Assembly: GCA_947174985.1 (NCBI GenBank)
Contig: CAMWLB010000152.1
Span: forward strand, 1-7,250
From: an uncultured Lachnospiraceae bacterium
GTDB lineage: Bacteria > Bacillota > Clostridia > Lachnospirales > Lachnospiraceae
Direction of reading: 5' to 3'
Length of the DNA stretch: 7,250 nt
Shown here: positions 1 through 6,614 of the stretch, in pieces
How positions within the stretch are numbered: the first letter of the stretch is position 1
How the letters are laid out: each line of letters starts with the position of its first letter
Notes under the pieces: generated by a model
Databases searched by the model: none
The model's input: the letters and a program-made list of their open reading frames with translations, nothing else
Told to the model about the DNA's origin: nothing
Made by a program: the position numbers and the translations under genes

Positions 1-1679
1 GCTATGATGCGCAGGAAATGAACAGACAGAATTATCGGGATGAAGATGCTGCTGTTTTTTATGATATTAAGCGCTGGATCAGCGACGCGGACAGGGTGGA
101 GAGCGTTATCTTAAAAAGCGGATACAAATACCAGTTTTCCAGAAAAGAGATGCTCAGGGCTTATTTGGATTACCTTTTGGAGATGGCACGCCAGCAGTTT
201 AAGTGCAGTTTTACGAATATCCAGCTTTTGGCGCCTATTCGTCAGAAGGAGAAATTCCGCAGACTGTTTACGGAGCTGCTTCAGGAGTATACCGTTAACT
301 GCGAGCTGGATGAAGGCATGGCGGTATTGTTTCACAGCATTCACAGCATGATCAGGGCAAAAGGGTATGAAGAACGGCGGTGGTATCATGCCCTTGTGAT
401 TGACTGCGGCGGTGGAACTACAGATTTAACTTCAGGGCGGTTCTGCATTCAGAATAACAGAGTGTCCTATATCATTGACCTGGAAACGCGATACGAAAAC
501 GGCGACACGAATATGGGCGGAAATAACCTGACTTACCGCATCCTGCAGCTGCTCAAACTGCGCCTTGCGGAGGAAATGGGATTTCTGGGAAAAGAACCGT
601 TACTCATAGGCAGCGCCGGAGAGGGAAAAGGTGCCTATGGGGAACTGGAAAAACGCTATCTGCAGGCGGAGGAGTGGCTGCCCACCCAGTTTAAAGAGTA
701 TGAGGGAAGAAACAGGGAGCAGTATTTCTTCGTAAAGAATAATTATTATTACCTTTTTGAACTGGCGGAGCAGGTTAAAAAAATGTTTTTTCAGGCCGGT
801 TTCTGTTATGAACTGAGGCTGTCCACTGAGAAAGGACAAGATATTTTTATAGATAAATGGAAACTGTCCGTCTGCGGAAATGGTTGGGACAGTGTTTCTG
901 GCGGAACATTTGAAAATGTTTCCGGGCAGGTAGAGATATGCCTGTATCTGCATGAAATAGAGGAGCTTCTGCGCCCTGAGGTTTATGGGCTGATGGAGCG
1001 GTTCCTCGATGACAAATTTGAAAAGGGACAGCTTGCGGAATATGAAATGATCAAGCTGACAGGGCAGTCCTGTAAGTCGGGGCTGTTTCTGGAGGCACTA
1101 AAACAATATGTCCCGGGGAAGAGGATACAGGGAATCCGACGGGACGAGGCCGGGACAGAGTTAAAGATGTGCTGCCTTGAGGGCGCGCTTGCTTATTTTA
1201 TGAACTGCAAGCTGGGGTACATGAAAGTAAATGAAAATTACAGGGTGGGCAGCCTGCCTTATGAGATCATGGCATACACCCATGAAAATAAAGAGAAAAT
1301 CCTGATCAAGAGTCTGGATGCGGAAAATCATATCGGATATATTTCCCGTTTCCATATCGGAAACCAGTTAGACCTGTACTTAAATGATGAACAGGGAAAG
1401 CGGCTTAAGACCTACTATTTTGCATATGACACCGCTAAGTTTGAGAAGACCACACAGAAGGAGATTGATGATACTTATGCGGGAACGGTCATTCAGGAGG
1501 AGACGGATATCATTGAAGAGGGAGAGATGAAATTTTTCGTGTGGATTTCCAAGGAGCGGTGGGGCTTTGAGGTTCTGCCGATTTTGAGGGATCAAGAAGT
1601 TTTGTATAAAGGCGTAGAGACATTCTTTGACTTTGAAGATGATACTTGGGAATTGAATTTCTTCGACGGAAGAAAGTAG
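1..1679 (+). CDS. Hsp70/actin-fold ATPase-like protein, 5' end outside window
   Basis: Partial gene. The frame stays open from base 3 to the first ATG at 18, and the protein lacks the N-terminal phosphate-1 loop expected before the part seen here, so the true start lies upstream. Residue numbers count from that ATG. Visible motifs follow Hsp70/actin-ATPase order: a helical stretch ending in LLAPIRQKEKF (70-80), DEGMAVLF (98-105, in the place of the Hsp70 NEPTAAA segment), the phosphate-2 loop DCGGGTTD (129-136), MGGNN (166-170), an adenosine-type motif IKLTGQS (345-351), and EGALAYF (388-394). Residues of about 400-553 form a beta-rich C-terminal region that I do not recognise. ATP binding is therefore likely; the client is unknown. 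The following gene starts 11 bases after the stop, so it belongs to the same operon as the VgrG-like spike, suggesting a role in assembly, remodelling or regulation of the device. A distant SrfB-like or DnaK-like protein is an alternative label; I cannot choose between them. Confidence 0.72.
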   Translation, partial: YDAQEMNRQNYRDEDAAVFYDIKRWISDADRVESVILKSGYKYQFSRKEMLRAYLDYLLEMARQQFKCSFTNIQLLAPIRQKEKFRRLFTELLQEYTVNCELDEGMAVLFHSIHSMIRAKGYEERRWYHALVIDCGGGTTDLTSGRFCIQNNRVSYIIDLETRYENGDTNMGGNNLTYRILQLLKLRLAEEMGFLGKEPLLIGSAGEGKGAYGELEKRYLQAEEWLPTQFKEYEGRNREQYFFVKNNYYYLFELAEQVKKMFFQAGFCYELRLSTEKGQDIFIDKWKLSVCGNGWDSVSGGTFENVSGQVEICLYLHEIEELLRPEVYGLMERFLDDKFEKGQLAEYEMIKLTGQSCKSGLFLEALKQYVPGKRIQGIRRDEAGTELKMCCLEGALAYFMNCKLGYMKVNENYRVGSLPYEIMAYTHENKEKILIKSLDAENHIGYISRFHIGNQLDLYLNDEQGKRLKTYYFAYDTAKFEKTTQKEIDDTYAGTVIQEETDIIEEGEMKFFVWISKERWGFEVLPILRDQEVLYKGVETFFDFEDDTWELNFFDGRK

Positions 1680-1689
1680 AGGTGGCGTC

Positions 1690-3006
1690 ATGGAGCAGTC
1701 AGGACAGGAAAAGTGCATGGAAACCATGAAGGAAATGATACAAAAGGAAATACAGTCCATCTCCAGTCTGGAGGAGCGTGTTGCCTTTAAGGAGCTGATG
1801 GAAGGTGTTTTTCTGTCCCTGTACGAGACGAACCTGAAGATGTATGAGGAACTGGAGCGGCGTGTAAAAGAGGATCTGGATTACGATAAAAACCGTTATT
1901 ACATAAAGACGGGCATGATCGAGAAAGAATTCTTTGACGCAACCCATCATCTGCTGTTCCCTATGGAAGAAAGCGATTTAGATGGGAACCTTTACAGCAT
2001 GAAAGAAATTCAGCAGGCAGTGGCGGAAGAAGGTGCCTTCCCGCTGATGAAAGTCATGCTCTGCTGTGACTTTTTGGAGCTGCGGAGACTGTTGGAGGCA
2101 CAGCCCGTATTTGAGGGCGTGATTGAGACACAGGAACCTGACGGGGAATGGAAGGTGGAGGTTCATTTACGGGAGAACAGGGAGTATCTTGAAAAGATTG
2201 CTTATCTGTATCTTCTGTTTACCAGAAATGGCATTCCTTGGCAGACGGTCAATGCGCCGTATTTATATAAAATGGCGGATGTAATAGTGACGGGACTCCC
2301 GGAAGGCATTACAGGAGAAGAAAAAATAAAGCAGGTGATGATCCAGTTTGGCGAATACAGCAGGATCATTCGAAAAGATGTCATTCCCGTGTGGAATGTA
2401 CGGAGACTTGAATTGGAGGGCGTGGGCTTTCCGACGCCCTGTGAAGACCATCGGAATTTTGAGCACCAGATTTCCCTGCGCCAACATGGTGCGGATCATG
2501 CCTATCTGGTGGAGGATGACAGGAATATCCAAACGATCAGTCAAAACGGCGAGAAACTGCGGATTGTATGTGAAACAGGAGAGGCAAAGAAGTGGGGAAT
2601 TTATCAGATCCGTTCTTCTGAAGAGCAAAAGATTGACCGCTATACCTTTCCGGTTATGGAAAATGGAAGAGAAGAGAGTTTTGCAGAAAAATACCAGCGG
2701 AAATGGAATCAGCAGATCAGAACCAGAATGGAACTGACGCGCTTTATCAAAGGGTTTGGACTGGAGGATTATGTAAGTTATCAGCACTGTCAGATAGAAG
2801 ACCAGTTTCCGAGCAGGCAGGAGACTTATTCCATGAATTTCTTTGTGCAGGATGAGATTCGGGATAAGGAAGCACAGAAAAAGCTGGTTTTGTATTTCCG
2901 GCCCGGTCAGAAAGAGGACTGGCTGCAGAGGGACATTTTAAGTTTTCTTGTATCCGAGGTGCAAAGGGTCTATCCGGAGTATGACTGTGGAGGAATACTG
3001 CTATGA
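1690..3006 (+). CDS. Uncharacterised injection-system operon protein, 438 aa
   Basis: I do not recognise a named domain. The start is supported by GAGGTGG at 1679-1685, which overlaps the stop of the previous gene and lies 4 bases before the ATG. The N-terminal 90 residues are highly charged and probably helical (many E/K, few G/P). The middle contains a hydrophobic helix-like segment YLEKIAYLYLLF (166-177), then the distinctive IPVWNVRRLELEG (232-244) followed by FPTPCEDHRNFEHQ (247-260), which looks like a conserved core. The C-terminal third is mixed alpha/beta and ends in a non-charged GGILL. There is no signal peptide or convincing transmembrane segment, so it is probably cytoplasmic. 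The 4-base overlap with the next gene suggests that the two products are made in matched amounts and may act together, for example as baseplate parts. That role is inferred only from position next to a VgrG-like gene. GC is around 55% in the lines counted, higher than genes 5 and 7. Confidence 0.75.
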   Translation: MEQSGQEKCMETMKEMIQKEIQSISSLEERVAFKELMEGVFLSLYETNLKMYEELERRVKEDLDYDKNRYYIKTGMIEKEFFDATHHLLFPMEESDLDGNLYSMKEIQQAVAEEGAFPLMKVMLCCDFLELRRLLEAQPVFEGVIETQEPDGEWKVEVHLRENREYLEKIAYLYLLFTRNGIPWQTVNAPYLYKMADVIVTGLPEGITGEEKIKQVMIQFGEYSRIIRKDVIPVWNVRRLELEGVGFPTPCEDHRNFEHQISLRQHGADHAYLVEDDRNIQTISQNGEKLRIVCETGEAKKWGIYQIRSSEEQKIDRYTFPVMENGREESFAEKYQRKWNQQIRTRMELTRFIKGFGLEDYVSYQHCQIEDQFPSRQETYSMNFFVQDEIRDKEAQKKLVLYFRPGQKEDWLQRDILSFLVSEVQRVYPEYDCGGILL

Positions 3007-3728
3007 GGCATCTATGGGAAGTGCTGCTGGCAGCAGAAGAGGAAGGGATTGCGGAAGAAAAACTCCGTTTTGTACATACACCGACAGGGAGCGGATATAT
3101 GGAACTGTCACTGCCCTGTCTGAACCAGACTTGGCTAGATGAAGATGAACAGGCGGAAGGCGGGCAGACGGAAGACATCAGCATAGGGGTCAATACCTAT
3201 TATCGGTTTTATGACATCTTTTATAACATGTTCCCGCCCGATGCCGCAGAGTTTCCTGCCTTACGGGAAAGCCTGACAAATCTAAGTCTCCATATGCTGG
3301 CTCAGAATGATATTCGTAGGGGACTGACAAAAGAAGACTACCATAAACGGCTTCTGGCAAAAGAGATTCTGGCGGGAGGCTTTGGCGGGATGACAAAGGA
3401 CGTGTTCCTGTCTATGAACAGGACAGAACGGGAAAAGCTGTTAGGTGGTTGGCTGAACAGTTTTCGGGTAGGAAGTGCCCTGCCGGTTTTTCTCGACATG
3501 GTCCATGGTCTGGTGGCGGACAGTATTGTCTATCACAGTAATGAGTGCCCGGATGAGGTACTGGTTTATACAGGATTAAGGAAAGAGAGAAATTTGGAAC
3601 AAAGAATCCAATTCCTGATAGATACATTTCTGGATATCCGTTATCATGTAGAGATTTTTTATGAGTTTCATTTCGGCATTATCGGAGTGGAGGAGACCAT
3701 GCAGATTGATGCGATTGCCATTTGCTGA
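3003..3728 (+). CDS. Uncharacterised injection-system operon protein, 241 aa
   Basis: The ATG lies inside the end of the previous gene (ATGA overlap, 4 bases), with TGGAGGAA at 2988-2995 as ribosome binding site, so translation is coupled. No named domain is recognised. The protein starts with a short helix (MRHLWEVLLAAEEE), followed by a beta-like stretch and a very acidic linker (WLDEDEQAEGGQTED, 44-58). A conserved-looking core follows, GVNTYYRFYDIFYNMFPP (62-79), then a helical region, and a beta-rich C-terminus with HVEIFYEFHFGIIGVEE (215-231) and a hydrophobic last strand (IDAIAIC). There is no signal peptide or clear membrane helix. The size and position next to gene 2 are compatible with a two-protein baseplate subcomplex, similar in arrangement to the TssF/TssG or gp6/gp53 pairs of other contractile systems. 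I see no residue-level match to those families, so this is inference only. Confidence 0.75.
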   Translation: MRHLWEVLLAAEEEGIAEEKLRFVHTPTGSGYMELSLPCLNQTWLDEDEQAEGGQTEDISIGVNTYYRFYDIFYNMFPPDAAEFPALRESLTNLSLHMLAQNDIRRGLTKEDYHKRLLAKEILAGGFGGMTKDVFLSMNRTEREKLLGGWLNSFRVGSALPVFLDMVHGLVADSIVYHSNECPDEVLVYTGLRKERNLEQRIQFLIDTFLDIRYHVEIFYEFHFGIIGVEETMQIDAIAIC

Positions 3729-3736
3729 AGGGAAAA

Positions 3737-3742
3737 AGGAGG
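3737..3742 (+). promoter_or_regulatory. Ribosome binding site deciding the start of gene 4
   Basis: A perfect AGGAGG lies 6 bases before the ATG at 3749. An in-frame TTG at 3722 would give nine more residues, but this Shine-Dalgarno sequence would then lie inside the coding region, so the ATG is the better start. Confidence 0.85.
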
Positions 3743-3748
3743 AAAGCC

Positions 3749-4525
3749 ATGTTTCAGAATGTTTATCCCGTATTTGAGGCGAAGAAACTCTTAAAAAAGG
3801 AGATGTTGGACAATCTTAGGGATTTTCCGAGAGAGTTGTTTGACTTACAGTACCAGGGATATAGTGATGGCATTTTGACAGGATGTGAACTGGAGGGATA
3901 TGACGGCGGATTGAAAATCATGCCGGGAATCTTGTATTGTCAAGGAGTTCCTTATTTTTTGAAAAAGCCATTCGATGTTTCGGTGCAAGCAGAAGGGCGG
4001 TTGACGTACATAAAGGTACGTTTTCTTGGTAAATCCATTGGCGCAAGACAGGAAGAATATCTTTCGCAGATTTACATAGATGAACGGATTCCGGATTCAA
4101 ACTATGAATTGGAGCTGGGGCGTTTCAAACTTCAGACGGGAGCAAAACTGCGGACGGAATATGTTAATTTTTTTGATTATGCCACGGAGTATGACACGAT
4201 AGATCGGATACATGTGCCTTTTGCAGCAGCAGGGCATCAAGGTATATGGCCGCAGTTATTGAAATGTTTTGCGAAAGAGCTGCTGCATTTTCCGAAACAT
4301 GAATCAGGGGATATTGCTTTCTGTCTAAATTGCCTCCAGCTTGAAAAAGCGATGCCTTATGAGGCTGTCAAAGCGTATTTGAATGTGAGACTGAGACAGG
4401 ACAGGGAATACACAAATCAGCAGATATATAGTGCATTAAAGGATATATTGCGGGAGGCAGGAGGAAAAGAGAGCGACTTTGGAGGTGAAATAGGAAAAAA
4501 AGAGGGGACATTACTTATGATATAG
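3749..4525 (+). CDS. Putative baseplate/tail-fibre-like protein, 258 aa
   Basis: The start is ATG 3749, chosen over an in-frame TTG at 3722 because of the AGGAGG 6 bases upstream; this leaves a 20-base gap after gene 3. Residues of about 1-35 are charged and helical (VFEAKKLLKKEMLDNLRD). Next comes a beta-rich segment with a pattern common in the particle-attached end of phage fibre and baseplate proteins: SDGILTGCEL (39-48), then GLKIMPGILYCQGVPYFL (54-71), that is, a hydrophobic strand, 'PG', and a following 'G-x-x-Y'. The motif TYIKVRF (86-92) and LELGRFKLQTG (121-131) continue the beta structure. Residues of about 150-245 are mainly helical, and the tail is Gly/charge rich. No enzyme signature, signal peptide or membrane segment is seen. 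A structural role in the injection apparatus is my inference from this pattern plus the adjacent spike gene. Fold comparison would be needed to confirm it. Confidence 0.72.
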   Translation: MFQNVYPVFEAKKLLKKEMLDNLRDFPRELFDLQYQGYSDGILTGCELEGYDGGLKIMPGILYCQGVPYFLKKPFDVSVQAEGRLTYIKVRFLGKSIGARQEEYLSQIYIDERIPDSNYELELGRFKLQTGAKLRTEYVNFFDYATEYDTIDRIHVPFAAAGHQGIWPQLLKCFAKELLHFPKHESGDIAFCLNCLQLEKAMPYEAVKAYLNVRLRQDREYTNQQIYSALKDILREAGGKESDFGGEIGKKEGTLLMI

Positions 4526-4537
4526 CCGCAAGGAGAG

Positions 4538-4544
4538 AAGGAGG
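4538..4544 (+). promoter_or_regulatory. Ribosome binding site of gene 5
   Basis: AAGGAGG lies 5 bases before the ATG at 4550, within the 24-base gap after gene 4. This is the largest intergenic gap in the window and it contains no promoter-like or hairpin sequence that I can see. Confidence 0.8.
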
Positions 4545-4549
4545 CCAAT

Positions 4550-5173
4550 ATGTTTTTAGATGAAAAATTACTACAAAAACAAGTAGAGAATAAAAAGCGG
4601 GAAGAACTAAAGAAACAATTACAGGATGTAAAAGAAGATATTTTCAGACAGGAGCAGGAACAAAAATCGGTTGAAGATTGGATTCGGGAAATCGATTGCA
4701 AATTGGTGGAGATTAACGGAAAAAAATTTGTGTGTGAAAAAAAGAAGGTGGCAGGTAATCATATCGGCATATTTATTCTCCCGGAAGATGTGGAAACGAT
4801 CATTGAAGACCATAATGTAGTAACGGTTATTTATCGCACGTTGGAAATTGGAACAAACACTACTTTTTTGAACCAGCCTTCTGTTATAAAAAATCACAAA
4901 GAATTTCAAGAGAAACTGATTAAGCAATATTCACAGGATAAAGTAACCTATTGTCCGGTGGACTCAGGAATTTTGGAATCAGGAAAATACAAAATATGTT
5001 TTGCGGAGGGCGTTATGGCCAGTGCGATAGGAGGCATATTTATTAATAATTTTATCTGTAGTGGAAAGAAACGAGCGGTCATTGGAAACTATTCATGCAG
5101 ATTAGTGCAACGGTATACTTTTGGAAACTTATTCAAAGCAATGCTGACAAAAATGTTTGAGGAGGACAGATAA
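4550..5173 (+). CDS. Coiled-coil N-terminal protein upstream of VgrG, 207 aa
   Basis: ATG 4550 is preceded by AAGGAGG at good spacing. Residues of about 5-50 are almost entirely charged or polar with regular hydrophobics and no proline or glycine (for example KKREELKKQLQDVKED), a probable coiled coil for oligomerisation or partner binding. From residue 60 the protein becomes an alpha/beta domain: HIGIFILPEDVETII (71-85), NVVTVIYRTLEIG (89-101), a helix, a strand pair near YKICFAEG (147-154), GGIFINNFIC (161-170), and a final YTFGNLFKAMLTKMFEE (189-205). The strand pattern 'G-x-F-x-x-P-E' with a final helix weakly resembles DcrB/Eag-type folds, which include effector chaperones next to vgrG genes in type VI systems. 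I regard that as a hypothesis. Its stop codon directly abuts the VgrG start, which supports a partner role in spike loading. GC is low (27-37% in the lines counted) compared with genes 1-3. Confidence 0.75.
   Translation: MFLDEKLLQKQVENKKREELKKQLQDVKEDIFRQEQEQKSVEDWIREIDCKLVEINGKKFVCEKKKVAGNHIGIFILPEDVETIIEDHNVVTVIYRTLEIGTNTTFLNQPSVIKNHKEFQEKLIKQYSQDKVTYCPVDSGILESGKYKICFAEGVMASAIGGIFINNFICSGKKRAVIGNYSCRLVQRYTFGNLFKAMLTKMFEEDR
5159..5165 (+). promoter_or_regulatory. Ribosome binding site of the VgrG-like gene, inside the end of gene 5
   Basis: GAGGAGG lies within the last codons of gene 5, 8 bases before ATG 5174, and the gene 5 stop TAA touches that ATG. This arrangement implies coupled translation of the two products. 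Confidence 0.8.
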
Positions 5174-6604
5174 ATGGGGGATCATGCTGTTACATATGAA
5201 AAAATTGTATTAAATGGATATCAAGTCGAGCACATTCTGTCCCTGGAGATGCAGGAAAGCATAAATGAGCATGGCAGTATGCATCTGACGGCAGTTATTC
5301 CGGAAGAGCAGGCAGAACAATATGTATATATGACATCTCCCATGATGCCCATTACCCTGAGCTACAAAACTGATGATAAGAAAATGAATACTTTGTGTCG
5401 CGGAATTGTAACTGATATACAGGTAAACTGCCAGGGAAATACCTATTATATGGATTTGACAGTGAAAGGAAAGACTTATGCGATGGATATTGTGGAGCGT
5501 GCCAGATCGTTCCAAAAAACATCTATGACTGTTCATCAGCTGATTAGGGAAGTAATGTCCAAGTACGGTGAGTATGATTGCATCATACAGATTCCGGATG
5601 AACGGATAAAAAGGCTTGTAGTACAGTACAAAGAAACCGATTGGGAATTTTTAAAGCGCTTTGCGTCTCATTATGGCGCAGTTTTGATTCCCGATATGGA
5701 ATCGGAAAAACTCACCTTGTATGTTGGAGTTCCCGAAAATACAGAATCTTATTCAGTCAATCCGTATCATTATAATCTCGTGAAAAAAGTAGATGAATAT
5801 CTGCGTGTAAAAGAGAATCGCTGGAAAGATGCGCTGGAAACAGATTTTACAGTATTCCAAATATGGGATTATCAAATTTTCAGGGTTGGAAATGAAGTCC
5901 TATTTCATAACGCAGCTTTGACGGTTCAATCAGTTCAACGATTATTACAGGACGGGGTCTTAAAAAACCAATACGAATTGAGGCAGAAAAATGGCCTGCG
6001 AGGGATTGAATTACATAATAATATGATTGTTGGAATTTCCCTTACAGGGCAGGTTACGAAAGTTTCCAGAGATAAAGTCATGGTACAGCTCAAAATTGAT
6101 AAGCCGGGAAGCGCAGCATATTGGTTTCCCTATTCGACCATGTCAGCTTCTCCGGATGGAAGCGGATGGTACTGTATGCCGGAGAAAGGAGATCAGGTAA
6201 GGGTATATTTTCCGACAGATAAGGAGTCAGATGCCTATGCAGTGAGCGCTGTCAGCGGCTATGAACCCAAACCGGGAGATGCGGAAGATTTCATGGCAAA
6301 TCCCGATGTGAAATATTTAAGGACAAAAGCAGATCAGGTAATCCTGTTTGCAGAGGAGGGAATTATCCTTAATTCAGGGGACGGACAGGCCACTATATTT
6401 TTGGGAAATGATGGGAAGTTGACTGTATATGGAAATACGGATGTCAGCTTGACAGCGAAGAATACACTATCATTAATTTCCAACGGACAGTTGTTTGTGG
6501 GTGCGGCGGAATCACTCAGTCTGAAAAAGGGGGAGGGAACAGAGATTACTTTGGATGGTAATGGGAATATTTTGCTGAAAGGCACAAAGATATATGGCAA
6601 TTGA
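5174..6604 (+). CDS. VgrG/gp27-gp5-like spike hub protein of a contractile injection system
   Basis: This is the best-supported gene. Residues of about 1-260 look like the gp27/phage late control D-type hub. The family's DWEFLKRFASHYGAVLIPD motif is at 156-174, and a helix-rich segment with VHQLIREVMSKYG precedes it at 120-132. Residues of about 288-360 form a gp5-type OB-fold: GQVTKVSRDKVMVQL (292-306), WFPYSTMSASPDGSGWY (317-333), then EKGDQVRVYFPTDKESDAYA (337-356). Residues 389-468 form a beta-helix needle of octad repeats (separate entry). In this family the trimer forms the central spike that caps the inner tube and pierces the target. There is no lysozyme insert, no LysM domain, and no C-terminal toxin extension, as the protein ends a few residues after the last repeat. 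A separate PAAR-like tip and separate effectors are therefore expected. The start is fixed by GAGGAGG 8 bases upstream. Whether it belongs to a phage, a tailocin or an extracellular/type VI-like injector is not decided by this gene. Confidence 0.9.
   Translation: MGDHAVTYEKIVLNGYQVEHILSLEMQESINEHGSMHLTAVIPEEQAEQYVYMTSPMMPITLSYKTDDKKMNTLCRGIVTDIQVNCQGNTYYMDLTVKGKTYAMDIVERARSFQKTSMTVHQLIREVMSKYGEYDCIIQIPDERIKRLVVQYKETDWEFLKRFASHYGAVLIPDMESEKLTLYVGVPENTESYSVNPYHYNLVKKVDEYLRVKENRWKDALETDFTVFQIWDYQIFRVGNEVLFHNAALTVQSVQRLLQDGVLKNQYELRQKNGLRGIELHNNMIVGISLTGQVTKVSRDKVMVQLKIDKPGSAAYWFPYSTMSASPDGSGWYCMPEKGDQVRVYFPTDKESDAYAVSAVSGYEPKPGDAEDFMANPDVKYLRTKADQVILFAEEGIILNSGDGQATIFLGNDGKLTVYGNTDVSLTAKNTLSLISNGQLFVGAAESLSLKKGEGTEITLDGNGNILLKGTKIYGN
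6035..6253 (+). other. Encoded OB-fold (gp5-like) domain of the spike protein
   Basis: Encodes residues of about 288-360 of the spike protein. It starts with the strand pair GISLTGQVTKV and contains the aromatic core WFPYSTMSASPDGSGWYCMP (317-336), followed by GDQVRVYFP (339-347). This layout is typical of the gp5/VgrG OB-fold, which links the hub to the needle. From about base 6100 the GC rises to around 50% in hand-counted lines, unlike the AT-rich hub region before it. Confidence 0.75.
6338..6577 (+). repeat. Encoded octad repeats forming a beta-helix needle
   Basis: A protein-level repeat rather than a DNA repeat. Within the spike protein, pairs of aliphatic residues (i, i+2) recur every 8 residues: 389/391, 397/399, 408/410, 416/418, 424/426, 432/434, 440/442, 448/450, 458/460 and 466/468. 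The period is broken only twice, by 3 extra residues after 399 (SGDGQA turn) and by 2 extra after 450 (KKGEGTE turn). Glycine, Asn and Asp fill the turns. This matches the octapeptide pattern known from the T4 gp5 triple-stranded beta-helix, so a trimeric needle of ten short rungs is likely. Confidence 0.8.
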
Positions 6605-6610
6605 CGGAGG
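6605..6610 (+). promoter_or_regulatory. Ribosome binding site of gene 7
   Basis: CGGAGG follows the stop codon of the spike gene directly and lies 4 bases before the ATG at 6615. The spacing is short but usable, and it supports the reality of the downstream open frame. Confidence 0.7.
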
Positions 6611-6614
6611 AAAT

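Noticed and set aside
2348..2737. A 129-codon forward frame inside gene 2
   Set aside because: It overlaps gene 2 completely, lacks a good ribosome binding site, and its translation is rich in Trp, Met and Arg without domain character. It is a shadow of the real frame.
2263..2787. A 174-codon reverse-strand frame
   Set aside because: It is antisense to gene 2, has no plausible ribosome binding site or promoter, and its composition (rich in Phe, Leu, Ser, His, Cys) is that of a complementary-strand shadow.
4526..4549. Possible promoter or terminator in the largest intergenic gap
   Set aside because: At 24 bases it holds mainly the ribosome binding site of gene 5. I see no -10/-35 pair and no hairpin followed by a T run.
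6338..6577. DNA-level tandem repeat or CRISPR-like structure under the octad region
   Set aside because: The periodicity exists only at the protein level as hydrophobic pairs. The DNA shows no repeated 24-base units.
5174..6604. Evolved VgrG with a C-terminal effector domain or a gp5-type lysozyme domain
   Set aside because: The protein ends directly after the beta-helix repeats, and there is no insert between the OB-fold and the needle large enough for a lysozyme domain.
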